Source: Anaerolineae bacterium
Lineage (GTDB): Bacteria; Chloroflexota; Anaerolineae; JAADDB01
Assembly (NCBI GenBank): GCA_015486895.1
Contig: WFQT01000117.1
Coordinates: 1 to 14,679 of the forward strand
DNA: 14,679 nucleotides
Direction of reading: 5' to 3'
Positions 7,532-13,797 of this stretch are shown here, piece by piece; positions within the stretch are counted from its first letter, which is position 1, and each line of letters opens with the position of its first letter. The position numbers and the translations under genes were made by a program. Under the pieces are notes generated by a model, which had not been told where the DNA came from, searched no databases, and was given only the letters and a program-made list of their open reading frames with translations.

Positions 7532-8778
7532 TACCGCCCCTCCACATTCAACTGGAACCAACGCAAAAGCGCCTGTAAGATATCCCGGTCGGGGAATCGC
7601 ATGGCATCCGCCCTCTTGACGATAGGCAGCACTCCTTGCGCCTGCCAGCGGGAGAAAAGGGTGTCGCCGTCAGTTACGGAGACGGAGGGATTGACGGGGC
7701 GCAATCCCCGTTGGACGGCTAATTTCTGCACCGGTTCGCTAATTAGGTAATGTTCAAAGAGGAGCGCTGCGTTTTTCTCTTGTGCTGTGGTCTCCGATCC
7801 CATCCAGATGGTGAAAGGGAAGTCGAACCAAGTCACGTAAGGAGGATACATGAAGCGCAGCGGCTCCCCCCAGCGGTTCTTGATGCCTTCCATATTTTGC
7901 AGCAGGTCGCTTTCCAGCAACTGCCCCCCATCGCCGACGGAATAGCCAAAGAGGGCAAAATCCTCGGCAGTGTAACTGCTACCGCCGCCCAGGTTGGTCA
8001 CTGAATACATGATCTCAGCTAACCACTTCTGGAAGTCGGGTTTGGTAACGTCAGCAACGCTGATACTGGGACGCTGGTAGTATTCGCCTGCAGCAGCCAC
8101 CATGGCCGCTAAGCCCCCCACGTTACGCAATGGATTGGGCACTACTAGTTTGAAATAGCCCCAAGCTGGGTCACCGCCGAGTTCGGGCCAGCCTCCTTTG
8201 GCCGTCGCTGCATCGTGGATCACCTGCCAGTTCAATTTGCTATAATGGGTTAGAAGTACTTTTGCCCGGCTTTCATAGATGCCCCAGACAAAGAGGGAAA
8301 GGGCAATAGGCCTGGCTCTGTATTCCCCATCGGTTAGAAAAACGTCTCGTCCTAATCGAGTTTTATAGGTAGCATTAGCCAATTCTACTAAATAGCGGCT
8401 GTCCGGTATCCAGGCAGTAGGGAACTGTGCTAAGCGAGCTTTTTCCTCAGCGGTAAGTTGATCGCGTGGCTTATCACCGATCGTTCCGAACTCATCCCGG
8501 TCCCACTTCCCCAGGGCAGTCAGGCCATCCATGGCGATAATCTGGACATGCACGGGGACGCCGTTCAGCTTGTGGTTCTCTTTGTTGAATTTTTGGGCAG
8601 CATCTTCCACCCACGGTTCCACGGCCAAGGAGGTCAGCACCCTTACCTCTAATTGTTTGGGGTGGTCTCCGTCGGAGAGAGTTGCCGAGGTGTCTCCTCG
8701 TTGCCAGAGGAAAGAGCCCCCAACAACAACTAAGGCGACGATAATGATTGCAAAGAAGATCAGTCGGGTGCGGTTCAT
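7531..8778 (-). CDS. Membrane-anchored extracellular solute-binding-like protein
   Basis: A 415-residue protein with an N-terminal hydrophobic helix (about 6-24, no lipobox cysteine) and a type II solute-binding-protein-like body. Segments such as RPIALSLFVWGIYES (156-170), a GG-rich central part (198-222) and FEHYLISEPVQKLAVQRGLRP near 341-361 parallel corresponding pieces of the downstream VWA fusion protein, so the two are probably paralogues. It is not recognisable as a specific sugar, phosphate or metal binder. The ATG at 8776-8778 has AAGGA 7 nt upstream; that site lies inside a 15-bp palindrome. Its stop overlaps the next start by one base. No transporter permease is nearby. Confidence 0.82.
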   Translation of the reverse strand: MNRTRLIFFAIIIVALVVVGGSFLWQRGDTSATLSDGDHPKQLEVRVLTSLAVEPWVEDAAQKFNKENHKLNGVPVHVQIIAMDGLTALGKWDRDEFGTIGDKPRDQLTAEEKARLAQFPTAWIPDSRYLVELANATYKTRLGRDVFLTDGEYRARPIALSLFVWGIYESRAKVLLTHYSKLNWQVIHDAATAKGGWPELGGDPAWGYFKLVVPNPLRNVGGLAAMVAAAGEYYQRPSISVADVTKPDFQKWLAEIMYSVTNLGGGSSYTAEDFALFGYSVGDGGQLLESDLLQNMEGIKNRWGEPLRFMYPPYVTWFDFPFTIWMGSETTAQEKNAALLFEHYLISEPVQKLAVQRGLRPVNPSVSVTDGDTLFSRWQAQGVLPIVKRADAMRFPDRDILQALLRWFQLNVEGR

Positions 8779-8785
8779 TTTCAGT

Positions 8786-8800
8786 CCTTAACAGTTAAGG
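8786..8800 (-). promoter_or_regulatory. Palindrome covering the ribosome binding site of the solute-binding gene
   Basis: CCTTAAC and GTTAAGG form a perfect 7+1+7 palindrome that ends 7 bp before the ATG at 8778. The start-proximal arm contains the Shine-Dalgarno AAGGA region. It could be an operator, or in RNA a 6-bp stem with a CUG triloop that hides the ribosome binding site. Confidence 0.45.
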
Positions 8801-8860
8801 CTATATCAGGGAGCATTGAAAGGCACGAAAAAAATGGACTTCGACAACTACAGGCTGGCC

Positions 8861-8896
8861 GACGACAGCAGCAGTAAGTGATTACTATCTGTCGTC
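8861..8896 (-). repeat. Compound hairpin between pspA-like and solute-binding genes
   Basis: GACGACAG (8861-8868) pairs perfectly with CTGTCGTC (8889-8896). Inside it, AGTAA (8873-8877) pairs with TTACT (8882-8886) around a GTGA loop. There is no adjacent T-run on the transcribed minus strand; a seven-T stretch occurs about 30 nt further on. Confidence 0.45.
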
Positions 8897-8914
8897 AGAA
8901 TTGGGTGAGCAGTA

Positions 8915-8948
8915 GTGCAACGCGTCCCCGGCAGGAAACGCGTCGCAC
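8915..8948 (-). terminator. Long GC-rich stem just after the pspA-like gene
   Basis: GTGC-A-ACGCGT (8915-8925) pairs with ACGCGT-C-GCAC (8938-8948), ten pairs with one mismatch and a 12-nt loop. It starts 16 bp after the stop of the PspA-like gene. No T-run follows, so it is either a weak or factor-assisted terminator, or an mRNA-end stabiliser that would raise pspA over the downstream genes. Confidence 0.4.
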
Positions 8949-8964
8949 CGTTAGCGGCAAACCA

Positions 8965-9639
8965 CTAACCGAGCCCCAAGCGCTGCTTGCGTTCGGCTAA
9001 CTGGCGAGCAAGTTTGTCCTTCTCTAATAAATCGTCCATCTGCTGCTCCAGGCGGCCCGCATCGACTTCGCCTTGCGCCGTTGCTTTGTCTAACCGGCGC
9101 TGGATAGATTCTTGCATGTTACCGATGCCGGCTTCTTCCGAGGTCACACCAGCTACACCCGAAACCACTTTATGGGTTAGCTCTTTGGACTTGGCCAATT
9201 CCAGCATGGCGACTAACTTCTCGCGTTCCTGCTTGATCTCGGCAATTTTCGCTTCTAACTTCAAACGGGAATCTAATAGCTTCTGGAACTCCGCTGCCTG
9301 CTGTGTAGCTTGCGCTTTGTATTGCTCTGCCAGCTCCTGGAACGTATTCAGTCGGCTTTGAGCAGCAAGGGCTAAGTCTTCTTTGCCCCCCTTCAAGAGA
9401 AAATCAATTTGCTGGTCCAGCTCTTTGACTTTCTCCTCATACTCTTCGTGTTTGCGACGCAGTGTCTTTGCCTCGCCGCCAACCGTAGCAGCAGCATCTT
9501 CCAATGCCTCCAGATTGTCTTCCGCCCGGCGGATGTACTCATCTACTACAGCGATGCTATTGGCTTTCAGCGCTCGGTCAACCAAGGCATGGAGGTTAGC
9601 CGAAATTAAAGTATTGACTTTCTCTAATAGTGATGCCAT
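8965..9639 (-). CDS. PspA/IM30 (Vipp1) family membrane-stress protein
   Basis: A 224-residue, almost wholly helical protein of usual PspA length. The N-terminus (MASLLEKVNTLISANLHALV) matches the amphipathic membrane-binding helix of PspA/IM30 and is followed by a long hairpin of coiled coils (about 25-145). The segment from about 150 to 180 is a Gly/Ala/Ser/Glu-rich break, and the C-terminal helices end in LAERKQRLGLG. Family members polymerise on the inner membrane face and support damaged membranes. The ATG (9637-9639) has AGGAG 7 nt upstream. It has its own promoter and lies at the head of the minus-strand cluster, suggesting that the cluster acts in envelope stress. The usual PspB/PspC/PspF partners are not visible here. 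Confidence 0.88.
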   Translation of the reverse strand: MASLLEKVNTLISANLHALVDRALKANSIAVVDEYIRRAEDNLEALEDAAATVGGEAKTLRRKHEEYEEKVKELDQQIDFLLKGGKEDLALAAQSRLNTFQELAEQYKAQATQQAAEFQKLLDSRLKLEAKIAEIKQEREKLVAMLELAKSKELTHKVVSGVAGVTSEEAGIGNMQESIQRRLDKATAQGEVDAGRLEQQMDDLLEKDKLARQLAERKQRLGLG

Positions 9640-9713
9640 AAAAAACTCCTTTTCGGTCGTGTGGGGTCACTTACTTCATCAATGAGACGTGACAAATCAA
9701 CGGGAAACAACTT

Positions 9714-9742
9714 ATTATAATCATTTTCTCCCCCGGAGGCAA
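9714..9742 (-). promoter_or_regulatory. Sigma70-type promoter of the pspA-like gene
   Basis: Read on the minus strand, TTGCCT (9742-9737) and TATAAT (9719-9714) are separated by exactly 17 nt. Transcription would begin near 9707, giving a leader of about 68 nt with a GTCAC/GTGAC dyad (9666-9670 with 9689-9693). This looks like an ordinary housekeeping promoter, not a sigma54 site as used by enterobacterial psp operons. Confidence 0.6.
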
Positions 9743-9875
9743 TTGAGATGCCATTACCAGAGACGTCATGGGCCTACGGTGCGCCACAGCGGATGAGAGT
9801 AGCATGTGGCATGTAATGCGTGTTGCGTGGGGGGGATCCGGCGCCAATGGTTAATGGCTGACTGTCAATTCGTAA

Positions 9876-10034
9876 CCGGTGATTGAAATCACGGCAACAA
9901 TTGCGAAACCTGTCTGCGCAGGTTGGAATCCAGTCGCGGGAGTGCAACTTTGCAGACGTTGCTGCGACTTCCAGTCGCCGGAAAACGTGGGATAAAATTG
10001 CTTTATCCCAAATATCCCAAAAATTTTGGGATAT
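9876..10034. repeat. Cluster of five hairpins in the divergent intergenic region
   Basis: Five dyads follow one another. GTGATT/AATCAC is at 9879-9892 with outer CC/GG. AACCTG/CAGGTT is at 9907-9924. GCGACT/AGTCGC is at 9964-9978 with a TCC triloop. A perfect 9-bp stem TGGGATAAA/TTTATCCCA is at 9988-10010, and an 11+1+11 palindrome at 10012-10034 is built on ATATCCCAAAA. The last two share the TATCCCA core. The translation in all frames looks meaningless. The dense dyads suggest a dispersed palindromic (REP/MITE-like) element that would recur elsewhere in the genome. Confidence 0.55.
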
Positions 10035-10112
10035 CCGGCCGCCGGTGGTGCCTGGGGACAAGACAGTCGCCATGAGCGGTTGCACACCGCATAACTATGA
10101 AGATAAAAGGCA

Positions 10113-10184
10113 GATAACGCTGATGGTCGCGGATGAACGCTGATCTTTTAAAAATCTGCGAAAAGCTTGTGAATCCGCGTTATC
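10113..10184. repeat. Imperfect long inverted repeat, dispersed intergenic type
   Basis: GATAACGC (10113-10120) pairs with GCGTTATC (10177-10184), and GCGGAT (10129-10134) pairs with ATCCGC (10173-10178). The direct repeat AACGCTGAT occurs at 10116-10124 and again at 10136-10144, exactly 20 nt apart. The middle is a near-palindromic GATC-TTTTAAAA-ATC. The ATCCGCGTTATC-style wording is reminiscent of a widespread class of intergenic repeats in environmental bacterial genomes. I see no gene in it. Confidence 0.5.
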
Positions 10185-10190
10185 AGAGCC

Positions 10191-10337
10191 CTATTTTCGG
10201 AACAGAGCAGACGGCAGGTCGGTTGCTCTGTAGGTTTAGGCAAGAGATTGTGCAGATGTGGGCGCATCACGTCCTTGACGGGGCCTGGGGCTACGTCCCA
10301 GCCAACCTTCCCTACAGTCTGTGGCTATTTTCGGAAC
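10191..10337 (+). repeat. 13-bp direct repeat flanking an 8-bp-stem hairpin
   Basis: CTATTTTCGGAAC occurs at 10191-10203 and again at 10325-10337. Between the copies, ACAGAGCA (10202-10209) pairs perfectly with TGCTCTGT (10224-10231). Further on, TGGG/CCCA forms a small dyad near 10283-10300. The arrangement could be the edges of an inserted or duplicated element of about 134 bp; no transposase is present. Confidence 0.4.
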
Positions 10338-10369
10338 GGCGGGGGGAAAAGTACTCCGCAGGGATAGTT

Positions 10370-10399
10370 TTGACAGACATCTGCACATCTTTGTATAAT
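10370..10399 (+). promoter_or_regulatory. Consensus sigma70 promoter of the YqeY-domain gene
   Basis: A perfect -35 TTGACA (10370-10375) and a perfect -10 TATAAT (10394-10399) are separated by 18 nt. Transcription would start near 10406, about 110 nt before the YqeY-domain ATG. Both hexamers match consensus exactly, so this should be strong and constitutive. Confidence 0.75.
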
Positions 10400-10514
10400 C
10401 TGGCAAGCGTAAACTATTTTTATTGCCCATGTCTGCCTGATTCTATTCACTTCTGCGATCTTTGCTGCGGTTTTGGGATACGTGGGCAGCGGTGAGCAGT
10501 GTGGAGGCTGGATC

Positions 10515-10964
10515 ATGAGTATAGAAACAGAAATCAATGTCGGGTTGAAGAAGGCCATGTTGGCCCACGATGAGGTGCAGAAGCGTACGCTTCGGGTTCT
10601 CAAAACAGCTATCATGACAGCCCGGAAGGCCCCGGGGCAGCCCGATCTCAGCGATCAAGACATTTTGGGCATTATCGCTAAGCAGATCAAACAGCGGCAG
10701 GAATCCGCTGCGGAGTACCGAAAGGCTGGCCGGGAGGAACTGGCCCGGGCTGAAGAAGAGGAAATTGTCGTCTTGCAGGCTTTCATGCCGCCGCAATTGG
10801 ATGAAGCCGCTATCCGCGATCGTGTCCAGGCGATGATTGCTCTGGTTGGTGCCAAAGGCCCCGCCGACATGGGCAAAGTCATGCAGCCGCTGATGGCCGA
10901 ACTACGCGGCCAGGCTGATGGCAAGCTGGTCAACAAAATCGTGCGAGAACTGCTGAAGGCGTAA
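10515..10964 (+). CDS. GatB/YqeY domain-containing protein
   Basis: A 149-residue protein of normal length for the YqeY family. It begins with an amphipathic helix (IETEINVGLKKAMLAHDE), followed by KRTLRVLKTAI and the family's IIAKQIKQRQESAAEYRKAGREELARAEEEEI segment. The second half has the GatB C-terminal-like fold with ADMGKVMQPLMAEL and ADGKLVNKIVRELL. Homologous domains bind tRNA in GatB, but the free-standing protein's role is not settled. The ATG at 10515 is preceded by GGAGG 7 nt upstream; an in-frame ATG at 10473 would add an unlikely Gly/Cys-rich extension. It has its own strong promoter and lies upstream of the pgpH operon. Confidence 0.9.
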   Translation: MSIETEINVGLKKAMLAHDEVQKRTLRVLKTAIMTARKAPGQPDLSDQDILGIIAKQIKQRQESAAEYRKAGREELARAEEEEIVVLQAFMPPQLDEAAIRDRVQAMIALVGAKGPADMGKVMQPLMAELRGQADGKLVNKIVRELLKA

Positions 10965-10984
10965 GTCCAGGCTGCCAGCTTAAT

Positions 10985-11013
10985 TTGTCAGTAACAGCTC
11001 AGAGCACTATGAT
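10985..11013 (+). promoter_or_regulatory. Sigma70-type promoter of the pgpH-ybeY-dgkA operon
   Basis: TTGTCA (10985-10990) and TATGAT (11008-11013) are separated by exactly 17 nt, 21 bp after the YqeY stop. The start site would be near 11020, giving a leader of about 127 nt that begins almost directly with a long hairpin. Confidence 0.6.
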
Positions 11014-11029
11014 GAGCTATCCTATCTAC

Positions 11030-11063
11030 AAGCTCGCATGGACGTATTGGTACATGCGAGCTT
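11030..11063 (+). terminator. 11-bp perfect hairpin after yqeY / in the pgpH leader
   Basis: AAGCTCGCATG (11030-11040) pairs perfectly with CATGCGAGCTT (11053-11063) around a 12-nt loop; only a short TTTA follows. It can serve as a weak terminator for the YqeY-domain gene, but it also sits about 10 nt downstream of the predicted pgpH transcription start. It may therefore be a leader structure that tunes or protects that mRNA. The sequence alone cannot choose between these. Confidence 0.5.
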
Positions 11064-11146
11064 TATCCCATATGCCGAGCAGAGGGAACTGAACCCCGGG
11101 GGGCATCTTTGCCTCATCGTCACCTTTTGAACAGGGGGAGTCGTTG

Positions 11147-13309
11147 GTGAATCAGGCGAGCAATAGTCCGCAAGGAAAACAGCTACCATTCCTATCTGCC
11201 TTATCACGGCAAGCCTCTCAGCCGCTCTCCCGGCGATTGAGTGCCTACGCTTTTGGTGGCCTCTTTACCCTGATCGTCGTAGTGATCTTGCTCTACGAAG
11301 CCAATCCACAAGGGCATCTATCTTTGAGCGTTGGAGACATTGCTCCTCAGGATATTCGTGCTCCGTACGCTATGTCCTACGATAGTGATGTGCTTACCCA
11401 GGAAGAGGTCGCCCGAGTCGTGAAGGAAGCACCAGATGTGTTTAACCCTCCCTCGGCTCGGGTAGCTCGTGAACAAACAGCTAAAGCACAAGACATCATT
11501 AACTTTATTAGCATCGTGCGCGAGGATCAATACGCTACCAAAGAAGAAAAAGTTGCCATGCTCAAGGCTATCACGGATTTGAACTTGAGCAATGAGTGTA
11601 TTGCCAATATCCTGGCTCTCTCACCTACGGCTTGGAAGCGAGTCGGCGATGAAATCATTAGCGTACTGAGTACGGCCATGGCCTCGGAAATTAGAGAGGG
11701 CAAAATTGCCGAGGCCAGACAGCGCATTCCACTCCTCATCTCAGCTTACCTGCCGGAACGAGAAGCAGCCATTGTTGCTGAAATCGCCAGCCAGTTATTG
11801 CAGCCAAATACTTTCCGCAATGAGAAGAAAACGGAGAAAGCGCGCCAAGAGGCTCGCACTTCTGTCAAGCCGATCGAGGTGAGCTACAAACGAGGAGAAA
11901 TTATCGTTCGCCAGGGAGAGCGCATCACGGCCGCGGACTTGGAGGCGCTGCAGAAATACGGCTTTCTGCAGGTGCGATTTACTCTTTCCCGGATCAGCAG
12001 TACCATTTTGCTCATTTTGCTGATTGTAGGTTTAACGGGGCTTTTCCTGTACAAGTCGGCACCGGGTTACTGGCAGGACACAGCGCAACAGATTGCCCTT
12101 TTCTTGCTGATGACTTTCTACGTGGCTATTGCCAAGTGGATGGTGCCGGGACATAGCATCCTGCCTTATCTATTACCAATGGGAGCCTTTGCTATCTCTG
12201 TGCGACAGATGATCAATACCACCGCGGGTATCATGCTAAGTGCCTTATTAGCTGTGCTGGTAGGTTACTTAGGGGGCAATTCATTGGAGTTGGCCACTTA
12301 TATGCTCCTGAGCAGCATTGCCGCGATCTATATTTTCGGCTCTGGGGATCGCTTTAGCGCTTTCATCTGGGCTGGAATAGCAGCTTTCATCACCAACGAG
12401 TTAGTGCTGCTGGCTTTCTTCTTTCTGCCCAACCATCTCCACGATGTGATTGGCATTGCGCAACTGAGCACAGCAGCCATCGTTAATGGCGGCTTGGTTG
12501 CCAGTGTAACCCTGATAACTTTCTATGTGCTGGGGATTCTGTTAGGCGTGACCACACCGGTGCAGTTATTGGAACTGGCCCGACCCACCCATCCTTTGCA
12601 GCGAGCCCTGCTATTGAAAGCACCGGGCACTTATCATCACTCCCTCGTAGTAGCAAATATGGCCGAGCGGGCTGCAGATGCTATCGGCGGCGATGGCTTT
12701 TTGCTACGCGTTGGCAGTTATTATCATGACATCGGTAAAACTATTCACCCTCAGGTTTTCGTGGAAAACCAGTTAGGGGGAGATAATCCTCATGATCAGT
12801 GGGATCCGTATTCTAGCGCCCGCATGATCATTAAGCACGTCCCTGATGGTGTTGAGTTGGCCGAGAAATATCATTTACCGCGACGCATCCGGGACTTTAT
12901 TCGCGAACATCACGGCACGACCCAGGTTAGCTACTTTTACCGGAAAGCGTTGGAACAAGCTGATGATCCATCGCAGGTCGATATTCGAGACTTCACTTAT
13001 CCTGGGCCCAGGCCACAAAGCAGAGAGACGGCCATTTTAATGTTGGCGGATGGTACAGAAGCTTTGGTGCGTAGCCAGCATCCCCACTCGGTGGCAGGGA
13101 TCGAGAAAGGGGTGAACGAGATGATCCACATGCGCATGGAGGAAGGCCAGTTGGATGAAGCTGACTTGACGCTGAAAGAGATTGCCATCATTGCCAATGT
13201 CTTCGTGCAGGTGCTACAAGGGGTGCATCATCCTCGAGTACGCTATCCGGGAGAAGCAAAACATCCGGCGTCAGTGTCAATCGGGGAGGCGAAGGAGAAT
13301 GTGGTGTGA
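11147..13309 (+). CDS. pgpH: 7TM-HD family cyclic di-AMP phosphodiesterase (PgpH type)
   Basis: A 720-residue membrane protein with the full architecture of PgpH/YqfF. There is one N-terminal helix (about 35-51), a 7TMR-HDED extracytoplasmic domain of about 220 residues, seven hydrophobic segments (about 283-467), and a cytoplasmic HD domain. Metal-site residues are all present: His497/498 in GTYHHS, His527-Asp528 in YYHDIGK, His564 in IIKHVPDG, His588/589 in REHHGT and Asp635 in MLADGTEA. The family hydrolyses c-di-AMP to pApA, so it should set levels of this second messenger in osmotic and wall control. I chose GTG 11147 because AGGGGGAG ends 6 nt upstream; TTG 11144 is only 3 nt from it. 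Its stop overlaps the ybeY start by 4 nt (GTGA). The ligand of the outer domain is unknown. Confidence 0.93.
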   Translation: MNQASNSPQGKQLPFLSALSRQASQPLSRRLSAYAFGGLFTLIVVVILLYEANPQGHLSLSVGDIAPQDIRAPYAMSYDSDVLTQEEVARVVKEAPDVFNPPSARVAREQTAKAQDIINFISIVREDQYATKEEKVAMLKAITDLNLSNECIANILALSPTAWKRVGDEIISVLSTAMASEIREGKIAEARQRIPLLISAYLPEREAAIVAEIASQLLQPNTFRNEKKTEKARQEARTSVKPIEVSYKRGEIIVRQGERITAADLEALQKYGFLQVRFTLSRISSTILLILLIVGLTGLFLYKSAPGYWQDTAQQIALFLLMTFYVAIAKWMVPGHSILPYLLPMGAFAISVRQMINTTAGIMLSALLAVLVGYLGGNSLELATYMLLSSIAAIYIFGSGDRFSAFIWAGIAAFITNELVLLAFFFLPNHLHDVIGIAQLSTAAIVNGGLVASVTLITFYVLGILLGVTTPVQLLELARPTHPLQRALLLKAPGTYHHSLVVANMAERAADAIGGDGFLLRVGSYYHDIGKTIHPQVFVENQLGGDNPHDQWDPYSSARMIIKHVPDGVELAEKYHLPRRIRDFIREHHGTTQVSYFYRKALEQADDPSQVDIRDFTYPGPRPQSRETAILMLADGTEALVRSQHPHSVAGIEKGVNEMIHMRMEEGQLDEADLTLKEIAIIANVFVQVLQGVHHPRVRYPGEAKHPASVSIGEAKENVV

Positions 13310-13797
13310 AGTCGTTCACATTTGGCCTCATTAACATCGAGGTTGACGAGCGCTGGGCTGAGCAGGTACCGACGGCATTACTTGCCCAAGCAGCTACAAC
13401 GGTATTGCAACACGAGGAAGCGGAAGATAGTGAAGTGACCCTTGTCATCGCCGGCGGAGCTGAAGTTCACGCCTTGAACCGGGATTTCCGTGGTGTGGAT
13501 ACACCCACCGATGTGCTCTCCTTTCCCGCCCACGAGAGTCAAGAAAACTTCGTTTCGGCCCCGGAGGCTATGTATTACTTAGGTGATGTGATTATCGCTT
13601 ATCCGGTGGCTTGCGAGCAAGCGGCGGAAAATAATGTTTCGGCGGCAGAGGAACTGGTACTTCTTGTGATTCATGGCTTGTTGCATCTCTTGGGATATGG
13701 CCACGACACACCAGAGGGAGAAGAGGAAATGTTTGGCCGCCAGAAGATGTTGTTGGCTCAATGCGTTTCCGGCGGGGGAGTGGACAGTGAGACATAA
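13306..13797 (+). CDS. ybeY: Endoribonuclease YbeY (rRNA maturation factor)
   Basis: A 163-residue zinc-dependent single-strand RNase of the UPF0054 family, acting in 16S rRNA 3' processing and ribosome quality control in the cytoplasm. The zinc triad is visible in HGLLHLLGYGHD (His123, His127, His133). The other family blocks are LNRDFRGVDTPTDVLSFP (57-74) and YLGDVIIA (91-98). The usual GYDH is GYGHD here, a mild variant that leaves the three histidines in place. The start is GTG, overlapping the pgpH stop by 4 nt, so translation is likely coupled. The pgpH-ybeY-dgkA order is widely conserved in bacteria, which supports the assignment. Confidence 0.95.
   Translation: MKSFTFGLINIEVDERWAEQVPTALLAQAATTVLQHEEAEDSEVTLVIAGGAEVHALNRDFRGVDTPTDVLSFPAHESQENFVSAPEAMYYLGDVIIAYPVACEQAAENNVSAAEELVLLVIHGLLHLLGYGHDTPEGEEEMFGRQKMLLAQCVSGGGVDSET

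Noticed and set aside
9774..10085. 103-codon minus-strand frame and overlapping + frame at 9883-10143
   Set aside because: They run through the hairpin cluster, so their sequence is explained by palindromic repeats; no protein family resemblance.
10133..10495. 120-codon + frame ahead of the YqeY-domain gene
   Set aside because: It crosses the repeat, the consensus promoter and the leader of the next gene; the translation is Cys/Trp-rich and unfamily-like.
13673..13786. Upstream extension of the dgkA-type kinase inside ybeY
   Set aside because: The first 38 codons lie over the ybeY zinc-site region in another frame and do not resemble the kinase family; GTG 13787 has an ideal Shine-Dalgarno.
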